Positions 9,139 through 19,372 of a stretch of DNA of 64,000 nt are shown in pieces; within the stretch, counting starts at the first letter, position 1; each line of letters begins with the position of its first letter. The stretch is taken from the NCBI RefSeq assembly GCF_002554795.1, contig NZ_PDEQ01000001.1:62001-126000 (forward strand), read 5' to 3'. Position numbers and translations under genes: made by a program. The stretch is from Longibacter salinarum. GTDB lineage: Bacteria > Bacteroidota > Rhodothermia > Rhodothermales > Salinibacteraceae. The notes under the pieces are model-generated. The model had not been told where the DNA came from, searched no databases, and saw nothing but the letters and a program-made list of their open reading frames with translations.

Positions 9139-9960
9139 TCACGGAATCGACTCCGCTTCGAGGCTCTGTCGTTCTTTCGGCGGGAGAGAACGGATGACGA
9201 ATGCGTGATTGATGCGATATAGCTTGACCGCCGGTCGCAGGAAGATGCGAAATTCATTCCTACCTGGTCTGACGGCTACTGAATCGATAACCCCGATCTG
9301 CTCGCCAGGAGGGAAGATGTCACTATGTCCACTGGTTACGACCTGTTGCCCGGTCGATACGGGCTCGGTCTTCACGACGTGCTGGAGTAGAAGGCGGTCG
9401 AGTTGGTCGCCTTCCCACCGCACGATACCCTCTGCGCCGATGGGTATGATGGTCGCCGGCACCCTGAAGTCAGTATTTAGAAACGGCATGACCCGGGAGA
9501 AATGCTCGCTGACGAGGACTACTTTTCCAATCACCCCCGATTCGTGGATCACGGGCATTCCGGCCGCAACACTATCGGTGGATCCAACGTCCAGCGTGAT
9601 CCAGTTCCGTTGCCGCGTAATGTCCTTGGTCACGATCCGAGCCGGGATCATGTCCGCCTGCGACGTATCCCGCAGGCTCAGCATGCGACGCAACTCTTGA
9701 TTCTGCGTGCGCACGGCTCGCGACCGGGCGACTTCGCTCGAGAGCTCGATGTTGCGGCGGCGAAGCGCATCATTTTCCTCGACGGCTCGGACGTACCGAC
9801 CCACCCAGGCGAAGCTGCTCTCAATCTTTGCCGTCCATTCCATCGTCTCCGCACGTACGGCGCGTACAAGCGGGCGATTTTGCGTCGCCATGACGACGAC
9901 GGACGCCAGCAGCAGGGCTACCAGCAGGAGCCAGTCCCGGAGCTGTTCCCAGAGGTTCAT
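9139..9960 (-). CDS. mreC: MreC rod-shape-determining protein
   Basis: 273-residue inner-membrane protein of the elongasome. One N-terminal membrane segment (about 8-26) is followed by a coiled coil (about 55-95) and a two-part periplasmic beta domain containing GVIGKVVLVSEHFSRVMPFL and NTDFRVPA, characteristic of MreC. It links cytoplasmic MreB filaments to the periplasmic penicillin-binding proteins. It starts 73 bp after mreB. The next gene is dacB, not mreD as in most mre operons. Confidence 0.93.
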   Translation of the reverse strand: MNLWEQLRDWLLLVALLLASVVVMATQNRPLVRAVRAETMEWTAKIESSFAWVGRYVRAVEENDALRRRNIELSSEVARSRAVRTQNQELRRMLSLRDTSQADMIPARIVTKDITRQRNWITLDVGSTDSVAAGMPVIHESGVIGKVVLVSEHFSRVMPFLNTDFRVPATIIPIGAEGIVRWEGDQLDRLLLQHVVKTEPVSTGQQVVTSGHSDIFPPGEQIGVIDSVAVRPGRNEFRIFLRPAVKLYRINHAFVIRSLPPKERQSLEAESIP

Positions 9961-10033
9961 CGGAGCGAGAGGAGGGGAAATACATCAGCAATGCCCCTGA
10001 GAAGCGGGGCAACATTGCGCGTGAGAAAAACAC

Positions 10034-11041
10034 CTAGATTAGAACGCGCTTGTATTTCTCCAGGTTCTCAAGCACTTCGCCGGTGCCCCGTACGACGGCG
10101 GTCAGCGGGTCTTCTGCGATATAAACCGGCAGTTCGACGCGTTCGCGGAGCATGACGTCGAGTCCGTGGAGCATGGCACCTCCTCCCGTCAGCATGATAC
10201 CCCGTTCGAGGACGTCCGCGCCCAGTTCTGGGGGCGTTCGTTCCAGGCAGCGGAGTACGGCCGCGCCAATCTGATCGAGATTGTCGTGCAGTGCCTCCCG
10301 AACATTGACGGAGGAGATGGTGCGCAGCTTGGGAATGCCGCTTACGAGATCGCGACCCTTGACAGAAATCTCCATCTCCGGATCCATCTCGATGGCACTT
10401 CCGATCTCGCACTTGATCCGTTCCGCCGTCCGCGAACCGATGAGCAAGTTGTGATTCCGCTTGAAGTACTGAACGATGGCGTTGTCAAGTTCGACCCCAC
10501 CGACGCGGATCGACTCATCGATAACGATGCCCGACAGGGCGATGACGGCAATTTCCGTCGTGCCTCCACCGATGTCGACAACCATATTGCCCACGGCCTC
10601 ATCGATGTCGAGGCCAATTCCGATGGCAGCCGCCATCGGCTCCGAGACGAGGCGCACATGCTTGGCTCCGGCACGTTCGCCGGAGTCTTCAACCGCACGT
10701 TCCTCCACCTGTGTGATGCCGCTGGGCACACAAACCACCATGTTGCGAACACGCGTCAGCCAGTTCTTTCGAACCTTGCGCAGCATGCCTTCGATCATCT
10801 GCTCCGCCACTTTAAAATCGGCGATTACACCGTCCTTCAGAGGCCAGATGGTTTCTATTTCAGTATGTGTGCGCTCGTGCATCTGGAGCGCTTCGTAGCC
10901 GATCTCGCGAACCTCGCCGGTCTTATGGTCAACGGCGACAATGCTCGGCTCATTGAGGACGATGCCTTCGCCCCGGATGTGAATGAGCGTGTTGGCCGTA
11001 CCGAGGTCAATGGCGACGTCCTGCGAAAAGTTAAAAAACAT
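10034..11041 (-). CDS. mreB: MreB actin-like cell-shape protein
   Basis: 335-residue bacterial actin of normal length. The phosphate-1 motif is VAIDLGTANTLIH near the N-terminus and the phosphate-2 motif is MVVDIGGGTTEIAVI; MLTGGGAMLHGLD forms the adenosine pocket. MreB filaments lie under the inner membrane and position the lateral wall synthesis machinery. The ATG at 11041 gives an N-terminus MFFNFSQDV with the usual short amphipathic lead. It is the first gene of the mreB-mreC(-dacB) run; the 373 bp upstream should contain its promoter. Confidence 0.97.
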   Translation of the reverse strand: MFFNFSQDVAIDLGTANTLIHIRGEGIVLNEPSIVAVDHKTGEVREIGYEALQMHERTHTEIETIWPLKDGVIADFKVAEQMIEGMLRKVRKNWLTRVRNMVVCVPSGITQVEERAVEDSGERAGAKHVRLVSEPMAAAIGIGLDIDEAVGNMVVDIGGGTTEIAVIALSGIVIDESIRVGGVELDNAIVQYFKRNHNLLIGSRTAERIKCEIGSAIEMDPEMEISVKGRDLVSGIPKLRTISSVNVREALHDNLDQIGAAVLRCLERTPPELGADVLERGIMLTGGGAMLHGLDVMLRERVELPVYIAEDPLTAVVRGTGEVLENLEKYKRVLI

Positions 11042-11414
11042 CTATGCCCGTACCGTCATGTGTGCGACAAGAATCGTGGAGGCCCGCAGCGCTGGATCTC
11101 GCGGGGTGCGGCCATGCGGTCCACGCGAGAGGTCAAGCCGTAGCGGTGCTGAAAGGCTCTTAAGGGGAGAGGATACGGCTTGATGGAATGGAATGAAACC
11201 CTCCGTTTCGTCTGGAAGCATCTCTGAAGCTCCGACAGCTTCATAGGATGTCCTGTTTCAATCGAAAGGTGGGCTTAGACCTTCCCGGACCGTGACGTAC
11301 AGTATCCGTGCATGCGTACGTTGAGTACAGATGCGTCCGAGCAAGAGCAGCGTGCGCCCACGTCCATTCTCAGGTTTGAACGCCGAACGGACCGGTGGGG
11401 TGCGCCCCGTTGGC
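11042..11414. other. Intergenic region between purH and mreB, no gene seen
   Basis: Both flanking genes are on the minus strand, so the region should hold the purH transcript end and the mreB promoter. A small GGGGTGCGCCCC hairpin lies near 11396-11407, but it has no U-tract. No coding frame is credible. Confidence 0.45.
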
Positions 11415-13022
11415 TTAGTGGCGGAAGTGTCTATGGCCGGTAAAGACCATTGCGACGTCGTGCGCGTTAGCGGCTTCAATGACTTCCTCATCCCGTATCG
11501 ATCCACCGGGTTGGATGGCGGCCCGGGCCCCAGCTTCAGCGGCAGCCTCGAGTCCGTCAGCGAATGGAAAGAAGGCATCCGAAGCTACCACGGAACCACT
11601 CAAGTCAAGTTCCGATTTTTCGGCTTTCATGACCGCGAGTTCAGAGGCATCGATGCGGCTCATCTGCCCTGCGCCGATTCCAAGGGTGGCTCCGTCACGG
11701 GCGTAGACGATGGCGTTGCTCTTCACGTGCTTGCAAACGCGCCAGGCGAAGTCCAGATCGCGCGCTTCCTGAGCGGTCGGCGACCGGTCGGTCGCAATCG
11801 ACCATTGTCGCCGCTGGTGCTCGAATGGAGGGAGGACGGCGTCGTTGGTCTGGACGAGGAGTCCACCCACGACACTTCGCACGTTAAATCGCTTGTCGTT
11901 ACGCGAGGCCCCGACGTGCTTGATCAGCCGGCGTCGCTCGTTCTCTTTCAGAAGAGCCAAGGCATCATCCTCGAACGATGGAGCAATAATGATCTCAGTG
12001 AAGATTTCGTCGATGGCCTCAGCCGTTTCTCGGTCGAGTGCGCGGTTGACGACGACGATTCCCCCGAACGGTGACTGGCGGTCGGTTGCAAAGGCGCGCT
12101 TCCACGCCGTCGAGAGGTCGTCCGCTGTCGCCACGCCGCAGGGGTTGGTGTGCTTCAAGATGCCGACGGTCGGCGGCGCGTCGCGAAACTCGTCGATGAG
12201 AGCGCAGGCGGCACTCAGGTCCATCCAGTTGTTGAATGAAAGTGCCTTCCCGTGCATCGCCTCCACAAAAGGCTCCGTGTCTCCGTAAATCGCACCTTCC
12301 TGGTGTGGATTCTCACCGTAGCGGAGAATCGATGCTTGGGGCAGCGAGTCCGTGTATGGGTCCGGGAGGGACGACGCATCAGACGTTTCCGGCATCTCGT
12401 CGGAGTCGGTCAGGTACGAATGAATAGCTGCGTCGTACGCTGCCGTATGCCCGAATGCCTCGCGTGCGAGGATCTTCCGTGCGTCATGAGACAGCGCGCC
12501 GTCGTTTTCCTCCAGTTCGACGAGGATGCTTTCGTATTGATCGGGCGAGGTTGCGACGGCGACGAAGTCGTGGTTCTTCGCTGCGGCACGGACCATCGTG
12601 GGACCGCCGATATCGACATTCTCCATGGCCGTTGCTACGTCTGCGCCGCCACGTACGGCTTTTCCGAACGGATATAGATTGCACACGACGAGGTCGATCG
12701 GCTCGATGCTCTGGTCGGAGAGGTCTGCCTCGTCGTCCGGATCGTTGCGCCGTGCAAGGATTCCGGCGTGCACCGCTGGGTGGAGAGACTTCACCCGGCC
12801 GTCGAGGACTTCCGGGGAGCCGGTGACCTCACTAACCTCGGTCACGGGAATTCCGGCCTCCTGTAGGACACGGGCTGTACCGCCGGTCGAAATGATATCG
12901 ACGCCCATGTCGTGAAGGCGGCGTGCGAATGATTCGACCCCGGTTTTGTCGAAGACGGAGATGAGAGCCCGGCGGATGGGGGCGAAGTCTTCAGGGGCAG
13001 GGAGATCCTTTGCGGAAATCAT
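11415..13022 (-). CDS. purH: PurH, AICAR transformylase / IMP cyclohydrolase
   Basis: Bifunctional 535-residue enzyme for the last two steps of IMP synthesis: formylation of AICAR with 10-formyl-THF, then ring closure to IMP. The N-terminal IMP cyclohydrolase (MGS-like) domain has [29 protein letters not shown] and [13 protein letters not shown]. The C-terminal transformylase domain has [13 protein letters not shown] and [10 protein letters not shown], and ends in [10 protein letters not shown]. The length is normal. It begins 39 bp after purN on the same strand, so the two form a purine operon. The ATG at 13022 fits the family. Confidence 0.97.
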   Translation of the reverse strand: MISAKDLPAPEDFAPIRRALISVFDKTGVESFARRLHDMGVDIISTGGTARVLQEAGIPVTEVSEVTGSPEVLDGRVKSLHPAVHAGILARRNDPDDEADLSDQSIEPIDLVVCNLYPFGKAVRGGADVATAMENVDIGGPTMVRAAAKNHDFVAVATSPDQYESILVELEENDGALSHDARKILAREAFGHTAAYDAAIHSYLTDSDEMPETSDASSLPDPYTDSLPQASILRYGENPHQEGAIYGDTEPFVEAMHGKALSFNNWMDLSAACALIDEFRDAPPTVGILKHTNPCGVATADDLSTAWKRAFATDRQSPFGGIVVVNRALDRETAEAIDEIFTEIIIAPSFEDDALALLKENERRRLIKHVGASRNDKRFNVRSVVGGLLVQTNDAVLPPFEHQRRQWSIATDRSPTAQEARDLDFAWRVCKHVKSNAIVYARDGATLGIGAGQMSRIDASELAVMKAEKSELDLSGSVVASDAFFPFADGLEAAAEAGARAAIQPGGSIRDEEVIEAANAHDVAMVFTGHRHFRH

Positions 13023-13060
13023 GGATGCGGGCGAAGCGAGGGAGACGAGAGGGGGACGGG

Positions 13061-13729
13061 TCAGGGCGTATCGTGGTGTGCAGGGGAAGCATCAAGAAGT
13101 CGAACGGTTCGACCATCGATCTCGACGCGGCCTGTAGCGAAAAGCCGGAGCGCACGCGGGTACATCTGATGTTCCACGTTGAGGACGCGCGCGGCCACAT
13201 CGGACGGTGTATCGTCGGGATAAACGGGGACCGGCTGCTGCAGGACAATCGGCCCGTGGTCGTACTCCTCATCAACCAGGTGGACGGTCGCTCCGGTCCA
13301 GTGCACGCCGTACTCGACGACGGCGCGATGAACGTTCATTCCGTACATGCCTTTGCCACCAAAAGCGGGCAGCAGGGCGGGATGAATATTGACCATCCGA
13401 CCGTGGTAGGCCTCGACGACAGCGGGCGGGATCTTCCGCAGATAGCCTGCGAGCGCGACAAACGTGATGTCATGCTCGCTCAGGACGTCAAGCAACAAAC
13501 GGGTAAACGACGGTTGCTGCAGGCCGTCTGGGTTGATGACGGACGTGGGGATTCCGTGCTCTCTGGCCCGATCGAGCGCACCCGCGCCATCGTGATTGCT
13601 GACACAGAGCGCGATTTCTGCCGGGAGAGAGCCGTCCTCTACGGCGTCGATCATCGATTGGAAGTTGCTCCCCCCGCCGGAGGCAAAGACGGCGAGGCGG
13701 AAAGGATCGACGGCACCGGTACGGGGCAC
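13061..13729 (-). CDS. purN: PurN, phosphoribosylglycinamide formyltransferase
   Basis: 222-residue folate-dependent GAR transformylase, acting upstream of PurH in purine synthesis. AVFASGGGSNFQSMIDAVE near the N-terminus is the phosphate-binding loop. The catalytic triad region NIHPALLPAFGGKGMYG carries the active-site Asn and His. HWTGATVHLVDEEYDHGPI includes the catalytic Asp. The start appears to be GTG at 13729, because no in-frame ATG is close upstream. It is the first gene of the purN-purH pair. Confidence 0.95.
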   Translation of the reverse strand: MPRTGAVDPFRLAVFASGGGSNFQSMIDAVEDGSLPAEIALCVSNHDGAGALDRAREHGIPTSVINPDGLQQPSFTRLLLDVLSEHDITFVALAGYLRKIPPAVVEAYHGRMVNIHPALLPAFGGKGMYGMNVHRAVVEYGVHWTGATVHLVDEEYDHGPIVLQQPVPVYPDDTPSDVAARVLNVEHQMYPRALRLFATGRVEIDGRTVRLLDASPAHHDTP

Positions 13730-13939
13730 GGGCAGCGGGGATGAGCGAACGGTCTCGATACGCTATTATCAATGTCCGGGCACGCACCGGCTCATGCAAC
13801 CGCTACACCGAAATTTGTTGAAGACCTCGGGTGGAACCGAAAGGATCGAACGGGAGCACGAGTTCCGACTTGTAATCCTGTCAGATTGCCGGGTGAATGA
13901 CCTTACATGCGTGCAATGTAGTGGACACACGGGGTCATG

Positions 13940-14515
13940 TCATCCATCTCCACCGGCGAGCACAGCTGCCAGCACGCCAAGAGTGATGACGCCAACGCCG
14001 CCAGCCACCCACTTCACCCAGTTGCGATCATTGTCGTTCTGCTCAAGGAGTCGTTCACGTTCCTCACGAACGGATTGGACCATCTGGACGAAGTCGGGCC
14101 GATCGCGTGTCGGGTCGGGCTCGTAATCGGCCTTCGTGTTCAACAGATTCACGACGGCCGTGCGCGCGCCCTCGTCGTTTCCTTCGCCGAGATAGGAGAA
14201 GGAGAGCAGGCGATACATCTTCAGCTTGGTGGTATCGGCGAGACTAGAGCGCGTCTCTTCGAGGCACGTCTCGAGGAGGCCAATGGCTGGCTCAAACTCT
14301 GCCGACAGGTACCTCTCCTGAGCTCGCTCGTATTCCGTCTGGCACTGATCATTGGCTGCCGCATCGGCCTGTCCCTGACTGGGCATGACCGATCCAAAAA
14401 GCAGGACGGCTACAAAGACCACGAACGGCGCGATGGGTGATGTATGTCGCGAAAAGAGCGCCACGGAAAACCGCGCAAGTCGACATACGAAAGCGTCGGA
14501 GAGGGCGAAATTCAT
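13940..14515 (-). CDS. Membrane protein with TPR-like region, partner of PEGA kinase
   Basis: 191-residue protein without a named family. An N-terminal hydrophobic segment (about 27-50, possibly a signal peptide) is followed by a helical, TPR-like stretch (about 55-140) with pattern CQTEYERAQERYLSAEFEPA. A charged coiled-coil-like part follows, and then a C-terminal membrane segment (about 168-188) ending in GGDG. Small TPR proteins with a C-terminal anchor often neighbour PEGA-containing kinases in Rhodothermota-like genomes. Here it sits 296 bp downstream of such a kinase on the same strand. A role in the same envelope-sensing unit is inference. Confidence 0.65.
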   Translation of the reverse strand: MNFALSDAFVCRLARFSVALFSRHTSPIAPFVVFVAVLLFGSVMPSQGQADAAANDQCQTEYERAQERYLSAEFEPAIGLLETCLEETRSSLADTTKLKMYRLLSFSYLGEGNDEGARTAVVNLLNTKADYEPDPTRDRPDFVQMVQSVREERERLLEQNDNDRNWVKWVAGGVGVITLGVLAAVLAGGDG

Positions 14516-14811
14516 GACGACAGTCGGTACCGGAGGGGAGAACTCGGCATATTAGCACCGGTGACCACCGGCTGAAACCAGATGGTCACCGCATCTGCCA
14601 TGGGGATGTGTTAGCGTACGAAACACGGTGCGTGAATGCACGCGTCTCACGGAAATTCTTGATCCCACCATGATTATGCGTGGTGACGGAAGGTATCACC
14701 GTCCGGGACGAATCGTGCTATGGATGTGCAAAAGCTGTTTTCGTACCGATACACGCCGGTCGATGAGCGCGCGTTGCGGGAGCGTGTATCCGACTGAGCC
14801 TGCCCCTTCGG

Positions 14812-16728
14812 CTATCGAGACGAGTCGGCAGAGGGCTCGGGTGTGCGCAGGGTAAACGTGATGCGTCCCCCCGCGTCTGTGTCGATGTCTACGACGCGCT
14901 GGGCGGAGAGGTAGCCGGCTTTGCGGACCTTGATTCGATGGCGCCCGACCCGCAGTTCGAGCTGTTGCGGCGCGTAGCCGGAGGGGGTGCCGTCGACAAG
15001 GATCTCCGCGTTCGGGATGGACTGTCCCCGCTCATTCTGTGCAACGATTCGGACCTCCACTTCCTTGGTGAAGTCTACATCTCGACGGAATTCCTCGCCC
15101 GGACGTAAGTTGACGACACGTACCCATTCGGCGGACCGATACCGTGCGACGATCCGGTGGCGACCGGGTGCCAGAGAGTCCGTCCAGGACGTGACGCGTT
15201 CAATACTTCGCTGCTCACCGTCAACGGTAACGGTTGCGAAGGGGTTAAACCGAAGCGTAGCCGTGCTCGGGACGGGCTTCAGCGTCGCACTGATATTGGT
15301 TTCCCGCCCCGATCGCACTCGGAGGCGCGAAGCGTATGAGTGGTACCCATTCTTTCGTATACGGATGGAGGACTGTCCGGCGCGCGCTCGTAGCGAGACG
15401 GGCGTGACGCCAACATCACGACCATTTAGCTGGACAGCGGCCCCAGCAGGAGACGATCGCACCATAATCGTTCCTGTAGCGACATCGTCGCCTTGGCCGT
15501 CTGATCTAGCCTCTGCGAGTATGAGCGACAGATCATGCGAACCGTCCGCGGCGAAGGTCGTCTCAGCGGGCGCGAAGTCCGGGCGCTCTGCGCGAACCGT
15601 TACCGAGCCTGCGGCAACATCGATCGCACGCAGCGGGCTCTCCCCGATACTGTCGCCATTGATGTGAATCGCTGCCCCAGGGGTTGTTCGGATATTGAGC
15701 CGGGCCATGCTGTCGGCGGTGACCGGAGTTGGTTGGGCGGGTGACGGGTCGATGCTCAGGAGCTCGGACACGCCCATCACGACCGCAGCGATGAGGGTCA
15801 CGGCCATTGCCGCTCCAGCCGCCCACATCCAGTTCGCAGGTGCTTCTTCGCTTGGCTTGACAGAGGGCGGATCGAAAACGACAGGTGTGGCGACACGTGC
15901 CGGTGCATCCACCGGGTCGAGTGCGTTTAACGCCTCTTTTGCGCTTCCGAAACGCTGGTCCGCATCTTTCTCCAGCAGTTTCATGACGACCTGGTCAATC
16001 CGATCAGGAATGTCCTCGACATGGGCCGAGGGCGGATCAAACGGCTCCTGGACGATGGCGCGCTGAATCGAGTAGTAGCTACCGGACCGGCTGAATGGAA
16101 GTTGACCGGTAAGCATCTCGTACGCCATCAAGCCAACCGAGAACAGATCACTTCGCTCGTCGACATGCTTGAGGCCTTCGACCTGTTCGGGAGACATGTA
16201 CGCGACGGTACCGGCCGTTTCATGCGTTGCCGTCAGGTCTGTATCGGACGTTCGAATTTTGGCCAGACCAAAGTCCGTGATTTTGACGCTCCCGTCGTTG
16301 GTGAGGAGGATGTTCGACGGCTTCAGGTCCCGGTGCAGGACGCCGGACGAGTGGGCGTGGTCGACCGCTGATAGGATCTGCTGCAGAATACTGGCGGCCT
16401 CGGGCCAGTCGAGATGGCCGGATGCACGGAGCACTTCCCGGAGCGGGGGACCGTCGACGTACTCCATCGCGATGAACGTCGCACGCATTGACTCGCGTAG
16501 GGAGAGCACCCGGACGATGCCTGGCGCATCCAATCGGGCGAGGGCTTTCGCTTCCGAACGGAAACGAGCGAGGAAGGTCGGGTCCTCCGCGAGGTGCGGC
16601 GCGATGACCTTGAGGGCCACGTCTTTTTCCAGGCCCATATCAACGGCTCGGTACACCGTGCCCATGCCTCCGCGGCCGATCACGTCGGCAATGCGGTAGC
16701 CGTCAATGGTGTCTCCGACCTGAATCAT
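14812..16728 (-). CDS. Ser/Thr protein kinase with membrane anchor and PEGA repeats
   Basis: 638-residue Hanks-type kinase. The cytoplasmic kinase domain (about 8-270) has the glycine loop GRGGMG, Lys40, HRDLKPSN (132-139) and DFG (152-154), so it should be active. A single transmembrane segment lies near 302-325. Three to four PEGA domains occupy about 345-630, with the PxGAxVxxNG pattern seen in SSPAGAAVQLNGRDVG and similar stretches. PEGA domains are thought to bind surface or cell-wall components, so the protein may report on envelope state. The ATG at 16728 is the best start. The downstream TPR-like membrane protein may be part of the same pathway. Confidence 0.92.
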   Translation of the reverse strand: MIQVGDTIDGYRIADVIGRGGMGTVYRAVDMGLEKDVALKVIAPHLAEDPTFLARFRSEAKALARLDAPGIVRVLSLRESMRATFIAMEYVDGPPLREVLRASGHLDWPEAASILQQILSAVDHAHSSGVLHRDLKPSNILLTNDGSVKITDFGLAKIRTSDTDLTATHETAGTVAYMSPEQVEGLKHVDERSDLFSVGLMAYEMLTGQLPFSRSGSYYSIQRAIVQEPFDPPSAHVEDIPDRIDQVVMKLLEKDADQRFGSAKEALNALDPVDAPARVATPVVFDPPSVKPSEEAPANWMWAAGAAMAVTLIAAVVMGVSELLSIDPSPAQPTPVTADSMARLNIRTTPGAAIHINGDSIGESPLRAIDVAAGSVTVRAERPDFAPAETTFAADGSHDLSLILAEARSDGQGDDVATGTIMVRSSPAGAAVQLNGRDVGVTPVSLRARAGQSSIRIRKNGYHSYASRLRVRSGRETNISATLKPVPSTATLRFNPFATVTVDGEQRSIERVTSWTDSLAPGRHRIVARYRSAEWVRVVNLRPGEEFRRDVDFTKEVEVRIVAQNERGQSIPNAEILVDGTPSGYAPQQLELRVGRHRIKVRKAGYLSAQRVVDIDTDAGGRITFTLRTPEPSADSSR

Positions 16729-16796
16729 AAACGATTGCTTCGGAAGGGAGCGAACGGTTCAGTCACCGTGGGGAAGGGCGACCGCGCTGACGAAAG

Positions 16797-18263
16797 TTAC
16801 AGATACTTCAGTGCCGCGTCAATCATGCGGCGAGAGAGAGATCCGTATGGAGGATAAATATAGCGCATCAATTTCGATCCGTACGATCGTCGCAGAACAG
16901 ATCGTGCGTGGGAGAATTCGCGGAATGCGTATTTTCCATGTCCCATTCCGATGCCGCTGTGACCGTTTCCTCCAAAAGGAATGTGCGGGTTCATGTAGTG
17001 AAGCAGAACTTCGTTAATGCACGTCCCGCCTGCGTGCGTTCTCGAAAGGATCGAGTGCTCAGCAGCCTCATCGCGTGTAAAGAGGTAAAGTGCGAGCGGA
17101 TTTGGCTTTTCGTTAATGCGGTCAATCGCCGAGTTCAGATCCGAAAATGGTACTACGGGAAGAATCGGGCCAAAAATCTCTTCGTCCATGATTCGTGACT
17201 CCGACGGGATGTCCGAGAGCACGGTTGGGGCGATGTACTGAGCGTCCGCGTCTGTCTGTCCTCCAGTAATGACGGTGGCGCCAGACTGCACAGCATCTGT
17301 TAGGAGGGATTGGACCCGGGAGAAATGCTTCTCATTGACGAGTCGGGCGTAGTCGGGGGTTGTACGCCGCTGTTCGTCGGTCTGGCCGTAATACTCTGAT
17401 ATGTAGTGAGTTATTCTTTTGAGAAATGCATCATGCCGCGATTCGTGAACGAGCGCGTAGTCCGGGGCGATGCAGGTCTGACCGGTGTTGGTAAATTTTC
17501 CCCATGCAATTTTGGCTGCCGCATCATCGACGTCCGCCGTTGCGTCGACAATAGCGGGCGACTTGCCTCCGAGTTCGAGGGTGACGGAGGAGAGGTGCTC
17601 GGCCGCGGCACGCATGACAATTTTGCCGACCTCGGGACTGCCCGTAAAGTAAATGTGGTCAAACGGGAGGTCGAGAAGGGCCTGAGATGTCTCGACCGCG
17701 CCTTCTACGAGGGCAACTTCGCGCTCATCAAACAACTCCTCGATCATCTCACGCATTACGCGGCTGCTATGCGGCGTGTACTCTGATGGCTTCACGATGA
17801 CGGAGTTGCCTGCCGCTATTGCCGCAATCAGCGGGCCCAGCGTGAGGTTGAAGGGGTAGTTCCAGGGTGAAATGATAAGCACCACGCCTTTCGGCTCGTA
17901 CCGAATCTCGGATGACGTACCCATGAGAAGGGGCGGCGTCGAAGCCGATTCCGAGGCCATCCACGAGTCGATGTGCTTGATGGCAAAGGACGCCTCATCC
18001 ATGACGGCTTTTACTTCCGTCAAATCGGCCTCCTCAGGGGCCTTCTGAAAGTCGGCATATAGCGCATCCCGAATATCCTGACGGCGCGCACGAATACCGT
18101 CACGAATGCGCTGGATCTTGGCTTTCCGTTCCGCAGCCGTCGACTGCCGGACCGTTAGATGATGCTCCTTCTGCCGTTGAAAGAGGTTCTTCAGACGTTT
18201 GGGATCAGCGGAAAAGGATTGGTTGGTACCGGAGCGTTCGAGAGAAGCGGAAGAGACAGGCAT
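16797..18263 (-). CDS. Aldehyde dehydrogenase, ALDH3-like
   Basis: NAD(P)-dependent aldehyde dehydrogenase of 488 residues from the ATG at 18263; a longer frame adds 16 residues with no family match. The nucleotide-binding region has ISPWNYPFNLT and FTGSPEVGK. The catalytic Glu lies in LELGGKSP and the catalytic Cys in NTGQTCIAPDYAL. The C-terminal GMGHGKYAFREFSH segment and overall length fit the ALDH3 type that oxidises medium/long-chain or aromatic aldehydes, sometimes membrane-attached. The substrate is not predictable. It ends 69 bp from the kinase start on the same strand. Confidence 0.92.
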   Translation of the reverse strand: MPVSSASLERSGTNQSFSADPKRLKNLFQRQKEHHLTVRQSTAAERKAKIQRIRDGIRARRQDIRDALYADFQKAPEEADLTEVKAVMDEASFAIKHIDSWMASESASTPPLLMGTSSEIRYEPKGVVLIISPWNYPFNLTLGPLIAAIAAGNSVIVKPSEYTPHSSRVMREMIEELFDEREVALVEGAVETSQALLDLPFDHIYFTGSPEVGKIVMRAAAEHLSSVTLELGGKSPAIVDATADVDDAAAKIAWGKFTNTGQTCIAPDYALVHESRHDAFLKRITHYISEYYGQTDEQRRTTPDYARLVNEKHFSRVQSLLTDAVQSGATVITGGQTDADAQYIAPTVLSDIPSESRIMDEEIFGPILPVVPFSDLNSAIDRINEKPNPLALYLFTRDEAAEHSILSRTHAGGTCINEVLLHYMNPHIPFGGNGHSGIGMGHGKYAFREFSHARSVLRRSYGSKLMRYIYPPYGSLSRRMIDAALKYL

Positions 18264-18688
18264 GGAGGTCCGGGGGATACGCGAACAAATTGGCAGATCA
18301 AAAAACTTCATCTTGCTTCATATGATCCGCATGATGAGGCTTTTAGCACCTGTTTGGCGGACAGCCTTCGGCGATCCGAGGATACGGACCTCCCGCTGAT
18401 CGGTCCTCACGACGCTCGCACAGAAGGCACGGGGGATCCCGCGCACCGTGTCTACTGCATCCGTGCGAACGGACCACCACCAAGCGAATGACTAGGCATG
18501 AACGGCTGCACGAACTTTTTCACAGCCCATCCGCCAAACAGGTTATTAGCGATCGAATGGAAGACAATCTTCTTACTCCAGACGGTAAACAACGAATTAC
18601 TCAGAGCATACGAAACGACAGAGATTGATGCGCGGATGGCCTCCGTCACTCGTCCTTTCCTCTTTCCTGAATTCAGTATTCATCGACC
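18264..18688. other. AT-richer divergent intergenic region, no gene seen
   Basis: About 425 bp between divergent aldehyde dehydrogenase and pncA genes. The part from about 18520 to 18640 is noticeably AT-rich and has a small GAAGACAATCTTC inverted repeat at about 18561-18573, possibly an operator. The short open frames look random. Confidence 0.4.
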
Positions 18689-19309
18689 ATGAATGCACTT
18701 CTGATCGTAGATGTGCAGAACGATTTCTGCCCCGGTGGGGCGTTGCCGGTTCCCGAAGGGGACCAGGTTGTGCCGGTGATCAACGAACTGTCCGCCAAAT
18801 TCGATCATGTGATCCAGACACAGGACTGGCATCCGGCTGGACATCGCTCTTTCGCGTCGTCGCATGACGGGAAGGAGCCGATGGACGAGATCGAAATGGA
18901 TTATGGCATGCAGACGCTCTGGCCGGATCACTGCGTGCAGGGTACGGCCGGGGCTGACTTTCACCCGGATCTGACGACGACCCGCACCGAAATGGTCATT
19001 CGAAAAGGCTTTCGACCGGAGATCGACTCCTATTCGGCGTTTTTCGAAAATGACAACGAGACGCCCACGGGCCTGACGGGATACCTCCGGGAACGAGATA
19101 TCGACACGCTGTTCATCGTCGGTCTGGCCGCGGACTTTTGCGTGAAATGGTCGGCTCTCGATGGCAGCAAGCAGGGATTCGGCGTGTATGTCGTCGAGGA
19201 TGCGACCCGGGGCATCGATGCCAACGGCTCCCTCGCCGCCGCCTGGGACGAAATGAACGCTGCGGGCGTGCAAATTATCTCGTCTGACGCCGCAAAGACG
19301 CTCGCGTGA
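18689..19309 (+). CDS. pncA: PncA nicotinamidase
   Basis: 206-residue cytoplasmic amidohydrolase of the isochorismatase fold that converts nicotinamide to nicotinate for NAD salvage. The catalytic triad is D8 (LLIVDVQND), K106 (MVIRKGF) and C151 (LAADFCVKW). Metal ligands D46, H48 and H52 are in QTQDWHPAGHRSF, and WPDHCVQGTAGA is a family signature. Length and start (ATG 18689) are normal. It is divergent from the aldehyde dehydrogenase and convergent with the phosphotransferase-like gene. Confidence 0.95.
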   Translation: MNALLIVDVQNDFCPGGALPVPEGDQVVPVINELSAKFDHVIQTQDWHPAGHRSFASSHDGKEPMDEIEMDYGMQTLWPDHCVQGTAGADFHPDLTTTRTEMVIRKGFRPEIDSYSAFFENDNETPTGLTGYLRERDIDTLFIVGLAADFCVKWSALDGSKQGFGVYVVEDATRGIDANGSLAAAWDEMNAAGVQIISSDAAKTLA

Positions 19310-19372
19310 CGCGTTTGAGGCCTGAGTCCGGTCGGTATTGATCACCGACTCGCCCAGAGATTATTCATTCTA

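Noticed and set aside
10166-11143. 325-codon open frame on the plus strand
   Set aside because: Antisense shadow of mreB, which is certain.
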